Below, piece by piece: positions 1-12,200 of a stretch of DNA of 64,000 bases. How positions within the stretch are numbered: the stretch's first letter is position 1; the number at the start of each line of letters is the position of its first letter. A program made the position numbers and the translations under genes. The notes beneath the pieces were generated by a model. It saw only the letters and a program-made list of their open reading frames with translations. It was not told the origin of the DNA and ran no database searches. The DNA comes from Erythroxylum novogranatense (lineage: Eukaryota > Streptophyta > Magnoliopsida > Malpighiales > Erythroxylaceae): NCBI GenBank assembly GCA_029891385.1, contig CM057228.1:80712964-80776963 (forward strand). Reading direction: 5' to 3'.

Positions 1-270
1 GTCTCCTCTCTCTCTTAACTGATTAAAGTTACTATCTTTTGGTGTTTTCTTTGATGAGCCATTTCCATATTTCTTATTTTCAGAGATTCTGACTAAGGCA
101 TGGAAATTTTGCTTGAAGAATTTAGACACTTCCTCAATTCATTTAACTGAGAAGTACAAGAGAAAATCGGAACCCTTTTGACCAATTTGTGATGGGATTA
201 TTTTAGTTGTCCAGTTACGTGAAAAGGATTTCGGGATTGTGAGTTTTGTTTAAAAATTGCGAGGCTAAGA
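1..270 (+). other. Upstream part of the SAP30-like gene (5' UTR or intron)
   Basis: This pyrimidine-rich DNA has a good splice-acceptor context (tttcttattttcag, ending near 83), followed by sequence leading to the first coding ATG at 271. The coding frame is open upstream only to about 223, where a TGA closes it. The stretch is therefore probably a 5' UTR exon preceded by an intron whose donor lies outside the window. No promoter can be called. Confidence 0.35.
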
Positions 271-2032
271 ATGCTGGAGACTGATCTATGTGCTGCTCGG
301 ATTCTTTCACCTTTCCGAGAGGAAAGTGGGGATGAGGAGCTCTCTGTTCTTCCAAGGCACACCAAAGTGATTGTCACTGGAAACAACAGAACGAAATCGG
401 TGTTAGTGGGTTTGCAAGGCGTGGTCAAGAAGGCTGTTGGACTTGGAGGTTGGCATTGGCTGGTATTTTACTTTTCCAATTCTCTGATTTCAAGATATGA
501 GTTTCTGTCGTGCTAAATGTAAATAACGTGAAGTATCTCTTTTGTCTTATACACTAATTTGATGTTGTCATACTTTGTGCTCTCTCTGTGGCGCAACATC
601 TTCGCTCCATAGTCTATGGATTAATGACCTTAATATTTGTCAAAGATTTTTGGGTGTACGAGGGTCTGTATTTTTTATTTAGACTTAATAAAGATGCATT
701 GGTCTCTCAGAGCAAATTGCCTTCTTTTTCTCAATATTGAATAAATTTGAAGATTTACTAATGTCTTCGATAGTCCTTTCTTTAAATTTTAATGTAATGA
801 AAGAAGGAAGACCCCTTAGACATTTTGTACTAAACCTCTGTAGTTTGTTTGAGTTTGTATTGTAGTTTGTTTTAAGTTCGAACTGGATTCTTGAATACAC
901 AATTAAGATGCAAATAACAGGATTCATATTACAGGAGAGGTCCAATCCAGTTCTTAAACACCTGTGCGCATTGGCTATATATATATTAATAATCATAAAG
1001 TATAAAGTATAAATATGCGATATTTTAATGATAACATTAAATATTAAACTTGGGTTTGTCGTGTTGAATTGTAATGTTAGAATATTAATATATTATCTTC
1101 TTTGCTGCGGTATGTGCATTAAGGTTTTGAAGAACGGGGTTGAAGTTAAGCTCCAAAGGAATGCATTGAGCGTGCTGGAGCATCCTACAGGGAATGAAGT
1201 GGATGAGGATAATGATGTTGATACCAGTAGTGGCTCTGACATATGTGAGGACCATGATTTTTGTATTTGATGGTTGTAAATACTAAATACTAATCCTCAT
1301 ATATATGCACATATATTTATTTGCTTTTCCCCTTTTGGGCAGCTAGTGGAAGTGAGTTCAACAGAGTCAGGCACCCAAAAGTTCGACCAACAAGGCCATT
1401 GGTTCCGGTGACATCAGGAAAGTCAATTAGTCGGAGCAGTTATAGAGATGTTCAGTCCATTGTTCATGCACCTCACTCGGTATAGTTCCCGAGTTTGTAT
1501 CTTAGTGCATATCCTTTGTATTCCAATAATGCAAAGAACCTTCTCTCATTTCTTCTTGAAAGAAGTTAATTACAAGACATGTATAGAGTTTAGAATATTA
1601 ATGTACTTTTTGTCTTCTTTTTTGTTATACCTAGAAAGTAAACTTGGCAAAACTGAGTACAGAATCCTTGTCAAGATATTGCCGGCACTTCAGAGTTGTA
1701 AGATTTCAGCTCTTGTTTTCTTACGTATATGTAAACAACATTCGTTTAGCTCAAATTAATTCGTATCAGATCTTCATCACTTTTTCTCTAACTATGATTA
1801 GGTGGGCATCAATTCTGATTCACCCAGGGAACTGATGCTTACTGCTGTCCGACGACATTTCGTTACACAGGTTTTGGTTTTTTCTTTTTCTTTTTCTCTT
1901 CTTTCCTTTGTTCTCTCATACATAAATCTGAATGTCATATAATTGCAGCCACCATTGGACGAGGTACAAGTGCTTGCTGAATTTGCCCGTACTGCCAAAA
2001 GATCGAAAAAGTCTAATGGACCAACAGATTGA
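271..2032 (+). CDS. SAP30-like Sin3/HDAC complex subunit (AFR1/AFR2 type), six coding exons
   Basis: Likely a subunit of the plant Sin3-histone deacetylase co-repressor in the nucleus. I place the coding exons at 271-462, 1124-1262, 1343-1479, 1635-1697, 1802-1870 and 1949-2032. All junctions are GT-AG and the joined frame is 228 codons including the TGA (227 aa). The N-terminal third (SGDEELSVLPRHTKVIVTGN, then a VGLQGVVKKAVGLGGWHWL stretch) is the conserved block of plant SAP30-like proteins, known in Arabidopsis as SAP30 FUNCTION-RELATED 1/2. A Ser/Arg-rich linker follows. The last three exons (LAKLSTESLSRYCRHFRV to LDEVQVLAEFARTAKR) match the SAP30 Sin3-binding helical domain. A basic C-terminus (KRSKKSNG) could be a nuclear signal. 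The start at 271 begins MLETDLC, in keeping with MLE starts I recall for the family, but an upstream coding exon is not excluded. The gene looks intact. Confidence 0.85.
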
Positions 2033-2108
2033 CAATTATTGGTGTATTTTGGTAGTTGTTCTTGTGTAATTGTATACATATTAGCCCTAACCTCTAGATC
2101 AGATCTAA

Positions 2109-2148
2109 CTCTCTCTCTCTCTCTCTCTATATATATAAATATATATAC
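2109..2148. repeat. (CT)n/(AT)n microsatellite after the SAP30-like gene
   Basis: About ten CT units run directly into a TATATA tract, some 77 bp downstream of the SAP30-like stop codon. It probably lies in or just past the 3' UTR. A compound dinucleotide repeat of this kind is likely to vary in length between individuals. Confidence 0.9.
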
Positions 2149-2700
2149 TACTGATTTGAGATGGTGGTTCGATTGCTAAAACCTGTCCTGCGCCCGAATT
2201 CTAACTGTGCGAGGATGGATTGATGCCCTGCTTAATTTCCATTTGAGAACTGTGCTTTTGGATTGATCAAGATAGTATGCGCAATTACAGATTGTCGCAT
2301 TTTCCACATAGAGGTCCCAAGGCAAAAGGGGCTGGGGTGGAATTGGATATCCACGAGATTTTGCGATGTGGATGTGGTAAGTCGGCCGAACCATTGCAAT
2401 TTCAACGCCGAGGGCAATTTCTGCTTTTATTTCTAAAAATTAAGCTGCCCTTTTTGTTAGCTTCGACCCCCCCGCCCCTATGCACCGTATCCGACTGGTC
2501 AGAAAAGAAAAAAATATGTATACATAGAGAGGTTGAGAAATGTATATTGGGTAGAACTTCCATTATGTATTTCAACATAATGGTGCTGTACATATATGCA
2601 AGTACAATGTCTCTTAAATAATTAAAGAAAGATAAATATGGTAGTCAATCACAATTAAGACGAATAACAAACTAAGACAAGTCTAATAATGAACTAAGTC
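2149..2700. other. No gene recognised
   Basis: Short ORFs on both strands show no recognisable domain, codon pattern or splice structure. The first part may be 3' UTR of the SAP30-like gene. Nothing else can be supported. Confidence 0.5.
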
Positions 2701-2756
2701 AAAGACATACAATGAATTAAACAAATCATCAAAGACATACAATGAATTAAACAAAA
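2701..2756. repeat. 30-bp tandem duplication
   Basis: A 30-bp unit beginning aaagacatacaatgaatt occurs at 2701-2730 and again, almost complete, at 2731-2756. It lies just beyond the RNase H end of the copia relic. Confidence 0.9.
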
Positions 2757-2779
2757 TATATTCCTAACAAGTTGTATTC

Positions 2780-4265
2780 ATAAGAGACTTGATTACGTGA
2801 TTAAACATGAGATGTGCATAATTTACAGCTTAAATGTGATCGTGCACAAAATGAGAATCAATTTTAATATGCTTAGTGTGTTAATGAAAGATATGGTAAT
2901 GTAAAAAGCTGTTTGGTTGTCATAATTAAAGTCATTGGTGCAGATAAAGTCATACTTTTTTATCCATACTAGTTCACTTAGTGGCATTCTTTATGGCCTA
3001 TACTTAGGTCCAGTTGAAAAACGAGAGGATTTGCCATTTGTGTATTTCCAAAGACACAACCATCTCCAAGAAAAATAATATACCTTATAGTAGAGTGTCA
3101 TGTAGTGTATGTTTGGTTGAACTTTTCGAAGGAGAATAAGTACTTTTTTTATTGCAAATTTTTTTTTTAGAAAAATAACTATTTGGTTGTAAAATAAAAA
3201 ATTACATTTTTAGTAGATATATTTTTTTGCAGCTAAAATATAGCTTTTTAAGAAGCTTAAATTTGGAGCTTTAAAAAAACTTTTCATGTAGATTTTTCAG
3301 ATCAATTAATGAACATATTTTTAATTCCTTTTGTTTTTATGTTTTACACATAATTTTCATAATATTCACAAACTCATCTTCACATTTATTTTGGGATTTA
3401 TATAACATTATTTCGTTTTTTATATGTTTTAATATTTATTTTTATATTAGTTTTACTTATGTTGTAATCATATGAAAGACTTGGTTAGATATATTTTCAT
3501 TCATGTTTTATATGGTTTAAAATTATATAATAATTAATATATTGTGCTTTGCATATTGTTTAATATATTTTAAATAATTTTATATACATATATAATTTTA
3601 TTATAAAATAAAATATAGCTAAAATTAATAAAAGTGTTTTTATTTTATGTTGTCAAACAGTCTACTGTATGAAGCTCTTTCAAAATAGTTATTTTTTAAT
3701 TGACAGCTAAACAATCAACTGGCTTCTTAGAAAAACTTTTCCAAAAAAACCTCTACTGACAAAAGTTCAACTGGTATAAGTCCATTCAAACAGACACGTA
3801 GTCAGGTAACTTGGCCAATCAGAGTCATTATGTGCATTTAGTCCAAGGCTCCTGGATGAAAGAAGAATACATTTCCTAAGAGAACCCTCATATACTTGAG
3901 AACCTTAAGGGCTGCATTCATATGTGGAGCCACTGGATATGTAATATTTGGTCAAGTAATAGTCAAATAAAGGAATCTTCCAACAGGACGATGATATTAA
4001 CTTGGTTCTGCTATTAGTTCTCTTAAATTTTCACTCAATCCATGCTTTGAAGCCATTGGAAAAGACACTAGTCAAGCTCTTAACAACCTAGATTCTTCCA
4101 ACTATTCTAAAACATATTTTCATTGGTTCAACACAATGCCTCAAGCCACTTCAATATGGAGAAAATATTTAAGATTATCAAGATCCTTGATGCCAAAAGT
4201 GGTTACGATGATGTTTGATGTCAATAATAAAGTTAGAATCAGTCCCTGCAATTACATCATCATCC
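2780..4265 (-). mobile_element. Decayed Ty1/copia pol relic (RT end and RNase H), split by a TIR element
   Basis: Translated on the - strand, about 4265-3800 gives a broken copia RT C-terminus: DDVIAGTD, then a FGIKDL..LKYFL block, then RPVGRFLYLT and ALKVLKYMR. Past the insertion, about 3095-2820 gives the RNase H part: FLEMVVSLEIHKWQILSF, ELVWIKK and YDNQTAFYI. These are the expected blocks in the expected order, with many stops and frameshifts, so the relic is old. No LTRs or target duplication could be defined. It is interrupted by the 3105-3797 element at the stretch between the RT tail and the DSDWAG-type motif. Confidence 0.7.
3105..3797. mobile_element. MITE-like element with imperfect terminal inverted repeats
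   Basis: The left end reads gtgtatgtttggttgaac and the right end, reverse-complemented, reads gtgtctgtttgaatggac. Imperfect complementarity continues inward, for example around aaaaataactattt. A 3-bp gta flanks both ends and may be a target duplication. The 693-bp body is very AT-rich and non-coding. It cleanly separates two halves of a copia pol relic, which supports a discrete insertion. The terminal sequence resembles Tourist/PIF-Harbinger MITEs, whose target sites are 3 bp, but a hAT origin is not excluded. Confidence 0.55.
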
Positions 4266-4564
4266 ATAAGACAACAATTTGTTATAAGACAATCAGAGAC
4301 ACAAAATCATGACTTATAGGTCACAATTGTGACTCATTTTATGACAGGTGGTACATAAGTGAGTTCTTCACTTCTGTACACACAAAATTAAGATAAAACA
4401 CACACAATTGAGAGACAAAGGGTTCAGAAAAGTTTTGGAGTTTAAAAGGAGTGATCTTCATGTTTGTTTATGCAATTGATACAATTGTTGCATGAGTTTC
4501 ATTGCATAACTTGTTTATGATCTAACTCTCAATTGAACATTTACTTGAATTCATCTTGTTTGGT

Positions 4565-4717
4565 GCTTTAACCACCCTTACACATTGATTTTTCTTCATC
4601 TTTGCGTGTTCTTCATTGGCTATTGAAAGTGTTTGGAGTTTGCTTTAACCACCCTTACACATTGATTTTTCTTCATCTTGCGTGTTCTTCATTGGCTATT
4701 GAAAGTGTTTGGAGTTT
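4565..4717. repeat. 77-bp tandem duplication
   Basis: A 77-bp unit starting gctttaaccacccttacac at 4565 is repeated at 4642 with one base missing. Near identity indicates a recent local duplication. Confidence 0.95.
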
Positions 4718-6760
4718 GCTACAACCCAAACAAGTAGACGATTTAAGAAAGGAGTATTTGCAAAGTGCATAAATTGTAATTTCATGTTCTTACATTCTGC
4801 TTATACATACATATGGATTCTGGATTTTCTGGGGATGTCATGATGTTGAAATTTTGATTCCAATGCTTCCACTGCATAGCCATGCATGAGATACATGGCC
4901 CTATAGCTCCCCCACAAAGACTAACCAGTTAAACTATTGTTTATGCATTTAAACTGCTTGAACTTCTTCCTAACATAAATGATGTTGTTTTGTTTATATA
5001 ATAAAATGATATCATTTTGGATATTGATAAATACTTACCCTATTCTTTTTTTTTCTTGTCTCTCTTTACCCTAACTAGTTGTATATCTCTCTCCTTTTCT
5101 TTTGCTTTGTTAGGCCCATTTTACTTTGGTTTTAGATTTATGTCATATGATTTTTTAGATTTTAAGTTTATGTTTACAACTGTTTGTTTTTGTAACCATC
5201 ACTGATGTTTTGTTAGGTTTGAAAAGATTTGATGAACCATTCTTAAGTGTGAGGAATTGTGACCATCTCTATTGTGGCTCGATCAAAATCAAAGGTTAAA
5301 GGTGATGTTGATGAATGTTGGTGCATTAGGAAGGTCTTATTAGTGGATGTCATCTGCTTCTTATCCAAGTAAGAGAATTTGAACAACCCACCAGATGCTC
5401 TCTAAGAATCCATCTCAATTCTTATTCTAAAGATCCATAGCATTATGAAGCACTTGAAGACTCATGCCAAGTATAATAACGTAAAAATGATTCTTCTCTC
5501 CTTTTTTATGGGTGTGGGTGTAGGGTTAAAAGAGAAAGATAGTTGTTTTAGTTCTACATTTAAGTGTTGACAGTCCCTCCCATCTCATATTCTTTGATTT
5601 GTTTAAATACAAATGTTTGTCATTGAAAATTTTCTTTTCTAATTTAGAGGTTTTTATGGGTCAAGTTTTGAATTTGGTCCCGCTCAATTAAGCTTCAAGT
5701 TGGTAAAGTTTAATTAATTTAATCTTGGGTAAAATTTTGGATTTGATTGAACTTTGGGTAGCCCGAAGCTTAATTAGACTTAAGCTTAGGCCTTATGATT
5801 CAAGTTTGACCTAACTATAAGCTAGACTCTCTAACTAAAATAAAAAGAACTTGGTCAGACTCAGCCCATAGATAGCCTAAGTCTGGCCCATCCTTTTGCA
5901 ACCCTAGTTATACATTAACATGAAAATATTTATATGTGTGGTTATTTCATTATTTCATATAAGATTAAAAGCAAAATATCTTTTTAGACTCTAACATTTT
6001 CACCAAATTTCTAATCAAATCCTAACATTTTAGGGCATTTAAAAATAATTCTAGCATTTTCAAATTTAATCAAATCAAACTCTAATGAAGCCCTTAACTT
6101 CGTAGAGGCTCTATTAATTAAGTGTTGATTTATCATCTTTTTTTAATTTTTTTCTTTAATTAGTCCTATTAGTGTAATCCTGAGCGTAAGTCACACTAGT
6201 GAAACTCACCATCCAAACTTAATAAAAAATAACTTCTAATCCCTAGTTGTGTGAATCATGTTAATAATTATAAGCTAGAGGGGATCTGTTGGTGTCACCA
6301 ATGTTAGGATCCAATTTTGCATTGAGAAGAGTTTCAAGACAAGAGACATTTCATGTACTTGCTACATTAAACCAATCCATTGATGTATTTGGATCATTTT
6401 CTTCTCCTTCCTCTTTAACAAGAAAATTTGCAAATTTCAAAATTATTGATGTTTTTGTGATGATGTATATATAATTATATATATGGTTGTCAAAGAAAGA
6501 GAAAACAGTGTTGAAATATCTTTAATAATTAGAAAGCAACCTAAAGGAAGTTCTTTAAGAGAGCAACATAATTTTTTATGTTTAGCCATCACTTCCATGA
6601 GAGCACTTGTATTAATGCTGAGGAGTTATGATAGCATCCTGGTTCGATATGTATAGCTTTGAGGTCTATAAGAAATTGCACCAACTTCTCTAATAATGTC
6701 TCCAGATTGTAGTGTTTCAACAACGAACTCTTTTTCATTGTCACGATCTGTAACGATTAT

Positions 6761-6858
6761 ATAACATTATATTGTTTGAGTATTTTAAATAATTATGAGC
6801 TGCCAGTATATAACATTATATTGTTTGAGTATTTTAAATAATTATGAGCTGCCAGGTG
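6761..6858. repeat. 49-bp tandem duplication
   Basis: A 49-bp unit containing ttgtttgagtattttaaat and ending gagctgccag occurs twice in direct succession with no visible difference. Confidence 0.95.
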
Positions 6859-7308
6859 TTATTTTGGTCCCTAAAAAGATTAAACTTGAAATAGGAACTT
6901 GCAACCTATCTTATTATGTAAGATGTTGTATAAGATTGTCGCAACGGTGGTCTTAGCTAGTCATTTAAAAAAAGTATAGCCATTTTTTTTAATCAATAGC
7001 CATTTTCTATATACAAGTCTAAAAGTGCATTTGTTAGTGGGTGATTATTGGTAGATAATGTAATGATTGCATAGGAGATGAATCATTTTTTGAAGAGAAA
7101 AACACAAGGGAAGCATAGGACATTGAAATTAGAGCTTGACACGAGCAAAGCTCATGGTAAAATTGAATAGGTGTTTTTAGAAAATATGATAAGAAGGACA
7201 AGTTTTTGTAGAAAGATGGTTCAACTGATTATGGACCATCTTTAATTATTCATGCTCTAAATACTAAGATGTTGGTAGCTCGTGCTCCAAATACTAAGAT
7301 GTTGGATT

Positions 7309-7324
7309 AATATATTGCCTTTCC
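7309..7324 (+). repeat. LINE target-site duplication, left copy
   Basis: The 16-bp sequence aatatattgcctttcc is identical to 13326-13341 on the other side of the LINE. An exact 16-mer match at both element edges is unlikely by chance and fits target-primed reverse transcription. Confidence 0.7.
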
Positions 7325-7500
7325 AATTTCTCAGCCGATACTGAAATAGTGGCAAAAGTTTGGAATTGTGTCATTGCAATGACAGTAAACGATCTGAAAA
7401 ACTGCTACAGTAACGAGTAACGATCTGAAACACTGCTACAGTACCGATCTTCCCTCCTCACCGTTTTCGTCTCCACGTACACAGTTCACCGTTGGCACCC

Positions 7501-9099
7501 ATGGACCCAACACCACCTGGGGAAGTTTTTGCCACTATAGATTCTGTTGGGCACACAATGAAAAAAGTCCGAATCAGAGAACGTAAGGAGGATCCCCCCC
7601 ACCACCTCACACTGGCCAACCCATTCACCGCAGCCTACAAGGTTTGCAGATTCTGAGTACTCGACTCCGGTAGTCAAGTCGATGACTTACCTTGGCCTGA
7701 AGAAGAACTTATCGAAACTATCGATGGAGACATCACCGTGATCACCGGCGACAATAGCCCAGGTATCGAATTGTCCCACACCTTCCGCAACAGACTCGAT
7801 CAACAATGGGCACAGATAATCATAGTCAAGCTTCTCGGCTACAAAATTGGCTTCAACACCCTCAAAACCAGGCTGAATGCTCTCTGGAAACTAAGGGGCA
7901 GCAAGAAGATCATTGACCTAGACCACGACTTTTACCTGATCAAATTTGTTGAGGGAGAAGACTACTTTTATGCACTCACCCAAGGTTCATGGGTGATTTC
8001 CGGCCACGTTCTCTCGGTCCAACCTTGGCGCTCTGATTTTTGCCCTTCGACAGGCCAAATCTCTCACGTTGTCGCTTGGATTCGGCTTCCTGAACTTTTT
8101 GTGGCTCAGGATCACCCCTCCATCTTACGAGCCTTGGGAAACCTTGTCGGACGTACGGTGAAAATTGATGAACAAACTCAGCTTGCCCAGCGAGGCAAAT
8201 TTGCGCGAGTGGTTGTTGAAATCAACCTCAACACCCCCCTGAAATCCATGGTCGAATTAGATGGTGAACTAATTAAAATCGCCTATGAGGGTTTACCTCC
8301 GATTTGTCTCAATTGTGGACTAGTTGGGCATGAATCTTTGGCCTGTCCTTCCCGTTCCGACATTGACCCACCGCTTGATGGTCGTAGCTCCATCCCACCA
8401 CTGGGCGAAGTCCCCGCCGACCAACTCCCTCAGCCACAGACCGAAACCTACGACCCTTGGATCCATGTTCAACGACGTCCTCGACAGATGAGCCCCAACA
8501 GTAACTACTCTGGCAGTGACAGGAGACGTTCCACCTACCCCAAGTCCACGAGGGGCTCGAGATATCACATCCTGTCACACCAGGACGCAACCTCTCTTAG
8601 CCCCATCCCTGATCGTCCTCCGGCGGCGCCCCAGAGCTTTCAGCTGCCCCCCCTTTTGGGTTCTCTGCGCCGCAATCGTCCCCTTCCTATTTATCCTCAC
8701 GACCTTCCAGACGCCAGGTTGGGCCCTCGACCAGTTCCTCCCCCTCGCAAGCCTCTAAGGCCTCCCCCAGCCCATCTTCGCTTAACCCCAGCCTACTTCA
8801 TCCCCGTCTCCCCCTCCAGCCCGAGTCTTCCACAGGCCTTATGCCAGCCTAGTCCCGACCCAATTCCAACCCCAGGCCCCCATCTGTCGTCCCCCAACTT
8901 CCCACCGCCCCCACGCCCGCCCCGACCCAACACCACTCGACTCCCATGCACTAAGCAGTCTCCCTTCCTTACCACCATGACATCGTGGTTCTGGATTTCG
9001 CCTCCTCCGAGTGCACACCTCTCGTCCCTCCCCACCGACAGGCCTCCTGTTCTAGCTACTGAGCAACCTTCCGCCGTTTCTTCCTCATCCTCTCCGTAA
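7501..9099 (+). pseudogene. LINE ORF1: DUF4283 / CCHC zinc-knuckle protein, one internal stop
   Basis: This would encode the RNA-binding (gag-like) protein of the LINE. The frame opens at ATG 7501 (MDPTPPGEVFATID), has one TGA at 7654-7656, and runs open in the same frame from 7738 to the TAA at 9099. The middle shows the plant LINE DUF4283 pattern (QQWAQIIIVKLLGYKIGFNT, then DHDFYLIKF and GSWVISGHVLSVQPW). It is followed by a CCHC knuckle, CLNCGLVGHESLAC, near 8307-8348. The last third is strikingly proline-rich. The single stop implies a once-intact frame of about 533 codons. GC content is far higher than in the surrounding DNA. Confidence 0.8.
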
Positions 9100-9206
9100 C
9101 AAGAGGTGTCTGATGGCATACAGACAAACCCCCCTGCCCCGTGCTGATGGACAACATGGAAATCACCCCTGTTTAATCGGGTCAGCTTCTCTCCTCCTTT
9201 TTTTCC

Positions 9207-12200
9207 ATGTCTATACTCATCTGGAATGTCCAAGGGGCGGGAGGAAACTCCTTTAAGCCCATTCTCAAGAATTATTTACGTACTTATCTTCCTATTTTGG
9301 TTGTGTGCTTGAACCGAGGATCAGTAGGCAACGAGCCTTAACTGTTATCCAAAGTCTAGGTTTCTCGCATTCCTTCCGTGTGAAAGCCATTCGCTTCTCG
9401 GGAGGGATATGGATGCTTTGGAATTCTGACATTGAGGTTAAAATTTTATTAGCGCACCGTCAATTCATTCATGCTAACATCATCTGGAATCAGCGGTCGT
9501 TCGACTTCACTGCTATTTATGCTAGCCCGCAATGCTCTCTTCAGCCCTTTCTTTGGACTCATTTACGGACAATTGCTCAACATTCCACCAAGCCTTGGAT
9601 CCTGGGGGGTGATTTCAATGCCAAGTTGGACCAACAGGATAAACGCGGAGGTTCCAGCACCACTGCGGTGATAAACAAGCCTTTCCAACAATGTGTGCAC
9701 GACTGTAGTCTGCACGATCTCAGGTTTATCGGCCCCCGTTTCACTTGGAGACGCGGTCAAGTCCTCGCTTGGCTAGACCGCGTCCTCTGTTCCAACTCCT
9801 GGCAATCGAATTTTAATCCCACTACGATGACCCATTTACCTTTCCTTAAATCCGATCACTGACCTCTCCTCGTCACCCTTCCCCTTAGCTCCTCCTAGGC
9901 CCCTAGGGCCCGTCCTTTTAAATTTCTTTCTACTTGGTTAACTGACCCTTCTTTCCATCACCTCGTCGCCCACAGCTGGAATTCGAATGTTCTTCATATT
10001 CCTACAGCCCTGAGGGAGATGTCCCAAACTATCCATCATTGGAACCAGCACCACTTTGGGAATATCTTCCACAGGAAGAAATGACTCATGGCCCGTCTCC
10101 AAGGCATTCAGAAAGCAGTGGAGGAGTCTCCCTTAGAGTCCCTCCACTACCTTGAACTCAGCACGGAACTAGACCATGTCCTCTGCCAAGAAGAGCTCTA
10201 TTGGCATCAGCGATCGTGTAGTCAATGGCTTGGCCAAGGTGACCGAAATACCAGATTTTACCACACCATGACCAAGGCTCGACGCCAGCGGATGACTATT
10301 TCCACCTTACGAGATGAACAGGGGTGCCCTACTTCGGACCCGACCCAAATTCGACGGATTGTCATCACTTTCCTGCAAACCCTCTATACAACGGATCTGA
10401 CTCCCGCTCTGGCTAACCCCTACATCAGCCACTTTCCCTCGCTTCCCCCTCACGCTCACATAGCCTTGGGCCACCCTATCACCACAGACGAGGTTCAGGC
10501 CGCGTTCTTTGACATGGATCCTCATAAAGCCCCTGGTGTTGACGATTTTTCTGCTCTTTTCTACCAGTCTCAGTGGGAGACTGTTGGACCCTCTGTGTCG
10601 CTTTACATACAGTACATCTTCAATCATGAATTCTGGGATGATGAACTGAATCACACCATTCTTGTTCTAATTCCCAAAACCCCCTCCCCCACGGCTATCA
10701 CTCAGTTCTGACCTATCGCTTTATGCTCTGTCCTTTATAAGGTCATCACTAAAATCATTGTGACACGCCTTAAACCTTATCTTGACCACCTGATTGCTCC
10801 TACCCAATGCAGCTTTGTGCCTGGGCGTTTGATCATCGACAATATTATCATTGCCCAAGAGGTTATCCACACCATGTGTCGCCGATCTAGATCGAAGGGC
10901 ATTTTGGCGCTTAAAGTCGATCTTGAAAAGGCGTATGATTGGCTCTCATGGGCTTTTATCCAGGACACTCTTACAACTATTGACCTTCTGATGTCCTTAA
11001 TCCACCTCATTATGAAATGCGTCTCTTTGGTTTCCTTCCACGCACAGTGGAGCGGCGAACTTAGTGACGCTTTTCAACCTTCTCGAGGTATCCGTCAAGG
11101 CGATCCACTCTCGTCGTACCTCTTTGTGCTCTGTATGGAACGCCTGGGTCACTCTATCACCCATTCCATCTCTCAGGGAAAATGGAAGCCCATTCGGTTA
11201 AGTCGGCAGGGCTCGCCTCTCTCTCACTTGTTCTTTGTCGATGATCTCATCTTATTCTCCGAAGCTTCTGCAGATCAAATTCCCATTATTCGGGAACTTT
11301 TGCATAGTTTTTACCTTGCCTCTGGCCAACGGATAAGTTATGGCAAATCTTGTTGTTTTTTCTCCACCAACATTCCTCGCTCCACGGCTAGACATTTCAG
11401 CCGAGCACTGGAAGTTCAGTTAACCGATAATCTTGGTCGCTACCTTGGTGTACCGCTCCTCACGAGTCGGTCAAAACGTCTACCTACCAGCATATTTTGG
11501 ACAAGGTCCAGCAATGACTCTCCGGTTGGTCAGCCAATCTTTTGTCTTTTGCAGGTCGCCTTACTCTTACTCAGGCTGTTATCTCTACTCTTCCTACGTA
11601 CATAATGCAAACTGTTCGCCTCCCCCGTGGCCTTTGCGATGCCCTTGAGCAACTAATGCGATAATTTCTCTGGGGCTCAACTAGTGGCCCTAGGCATCTG
11701 CACTTGGTCCACTGGGACAGTGTTTGTCGGCCCAAAGCCTTAGGGGGCTTAGGCATTCGGAGAATTCGTGCGACCAACGACGCTCTTTTAGCTAAATTGG
11801 GCTGGACCTTGGTCACCCAACCTCACCGTTTATGGGTTCGGATCTTGGCAGCCAAGTACCGTTTCGAGGTCTCCCCTCTTCCCCAGACGCTAGCATGCTC
11901 GGGAGCCTAAATGGCATGGCGAGGCATCTCTAAAACTTGACCCTATGTCATGAAGGGCTTGAAATGGATCATCGGCGATGGCACCACGACTCGTTTCTGG
12001 TTGGACCCCTGGGTAGCAAATCTGGGACCCCTCGTCACTCACACCCTAGTTTCCATCCCCAGCTCCCTTCTCCATCACACGGTTCAGCATTTTGTTGATC
12101 CATCCGGCGACTGGCAGTGGGACACCATTCATTCCTTTCTTCCGCCGCACATTTGTCTCCACATCGTTGGAATTTTGCCCCCCAGCCTTCTTTCGACCCT

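Larger units (their letters stand above)
4266..7308. other. AT-rich intergenic region without recognised genes
   Basis: No coding domain, RNA gene or clear element end could be recognised. Short ORFs of 60-62 codons have no family features. The region holds two short tandem duplications, listed separately, and low-complexity AT stretches. Old transposon remnants are likely but not identifiable by eye. Confidence 0.5.

Noticed and set aside
5640..5900. Stretch resembling common plant repeats (aagcttaggcc, cagcccatagatagcc)
   Set aside because: It looks repetitive, but no ends, inverted repeats or coding remnants could be fixed.
8309..9233. Several - strand ORFs over the LINE
   Set aside because: They are shadows of the GC-rich, proline-coding LINE ORF1 and show no domains.
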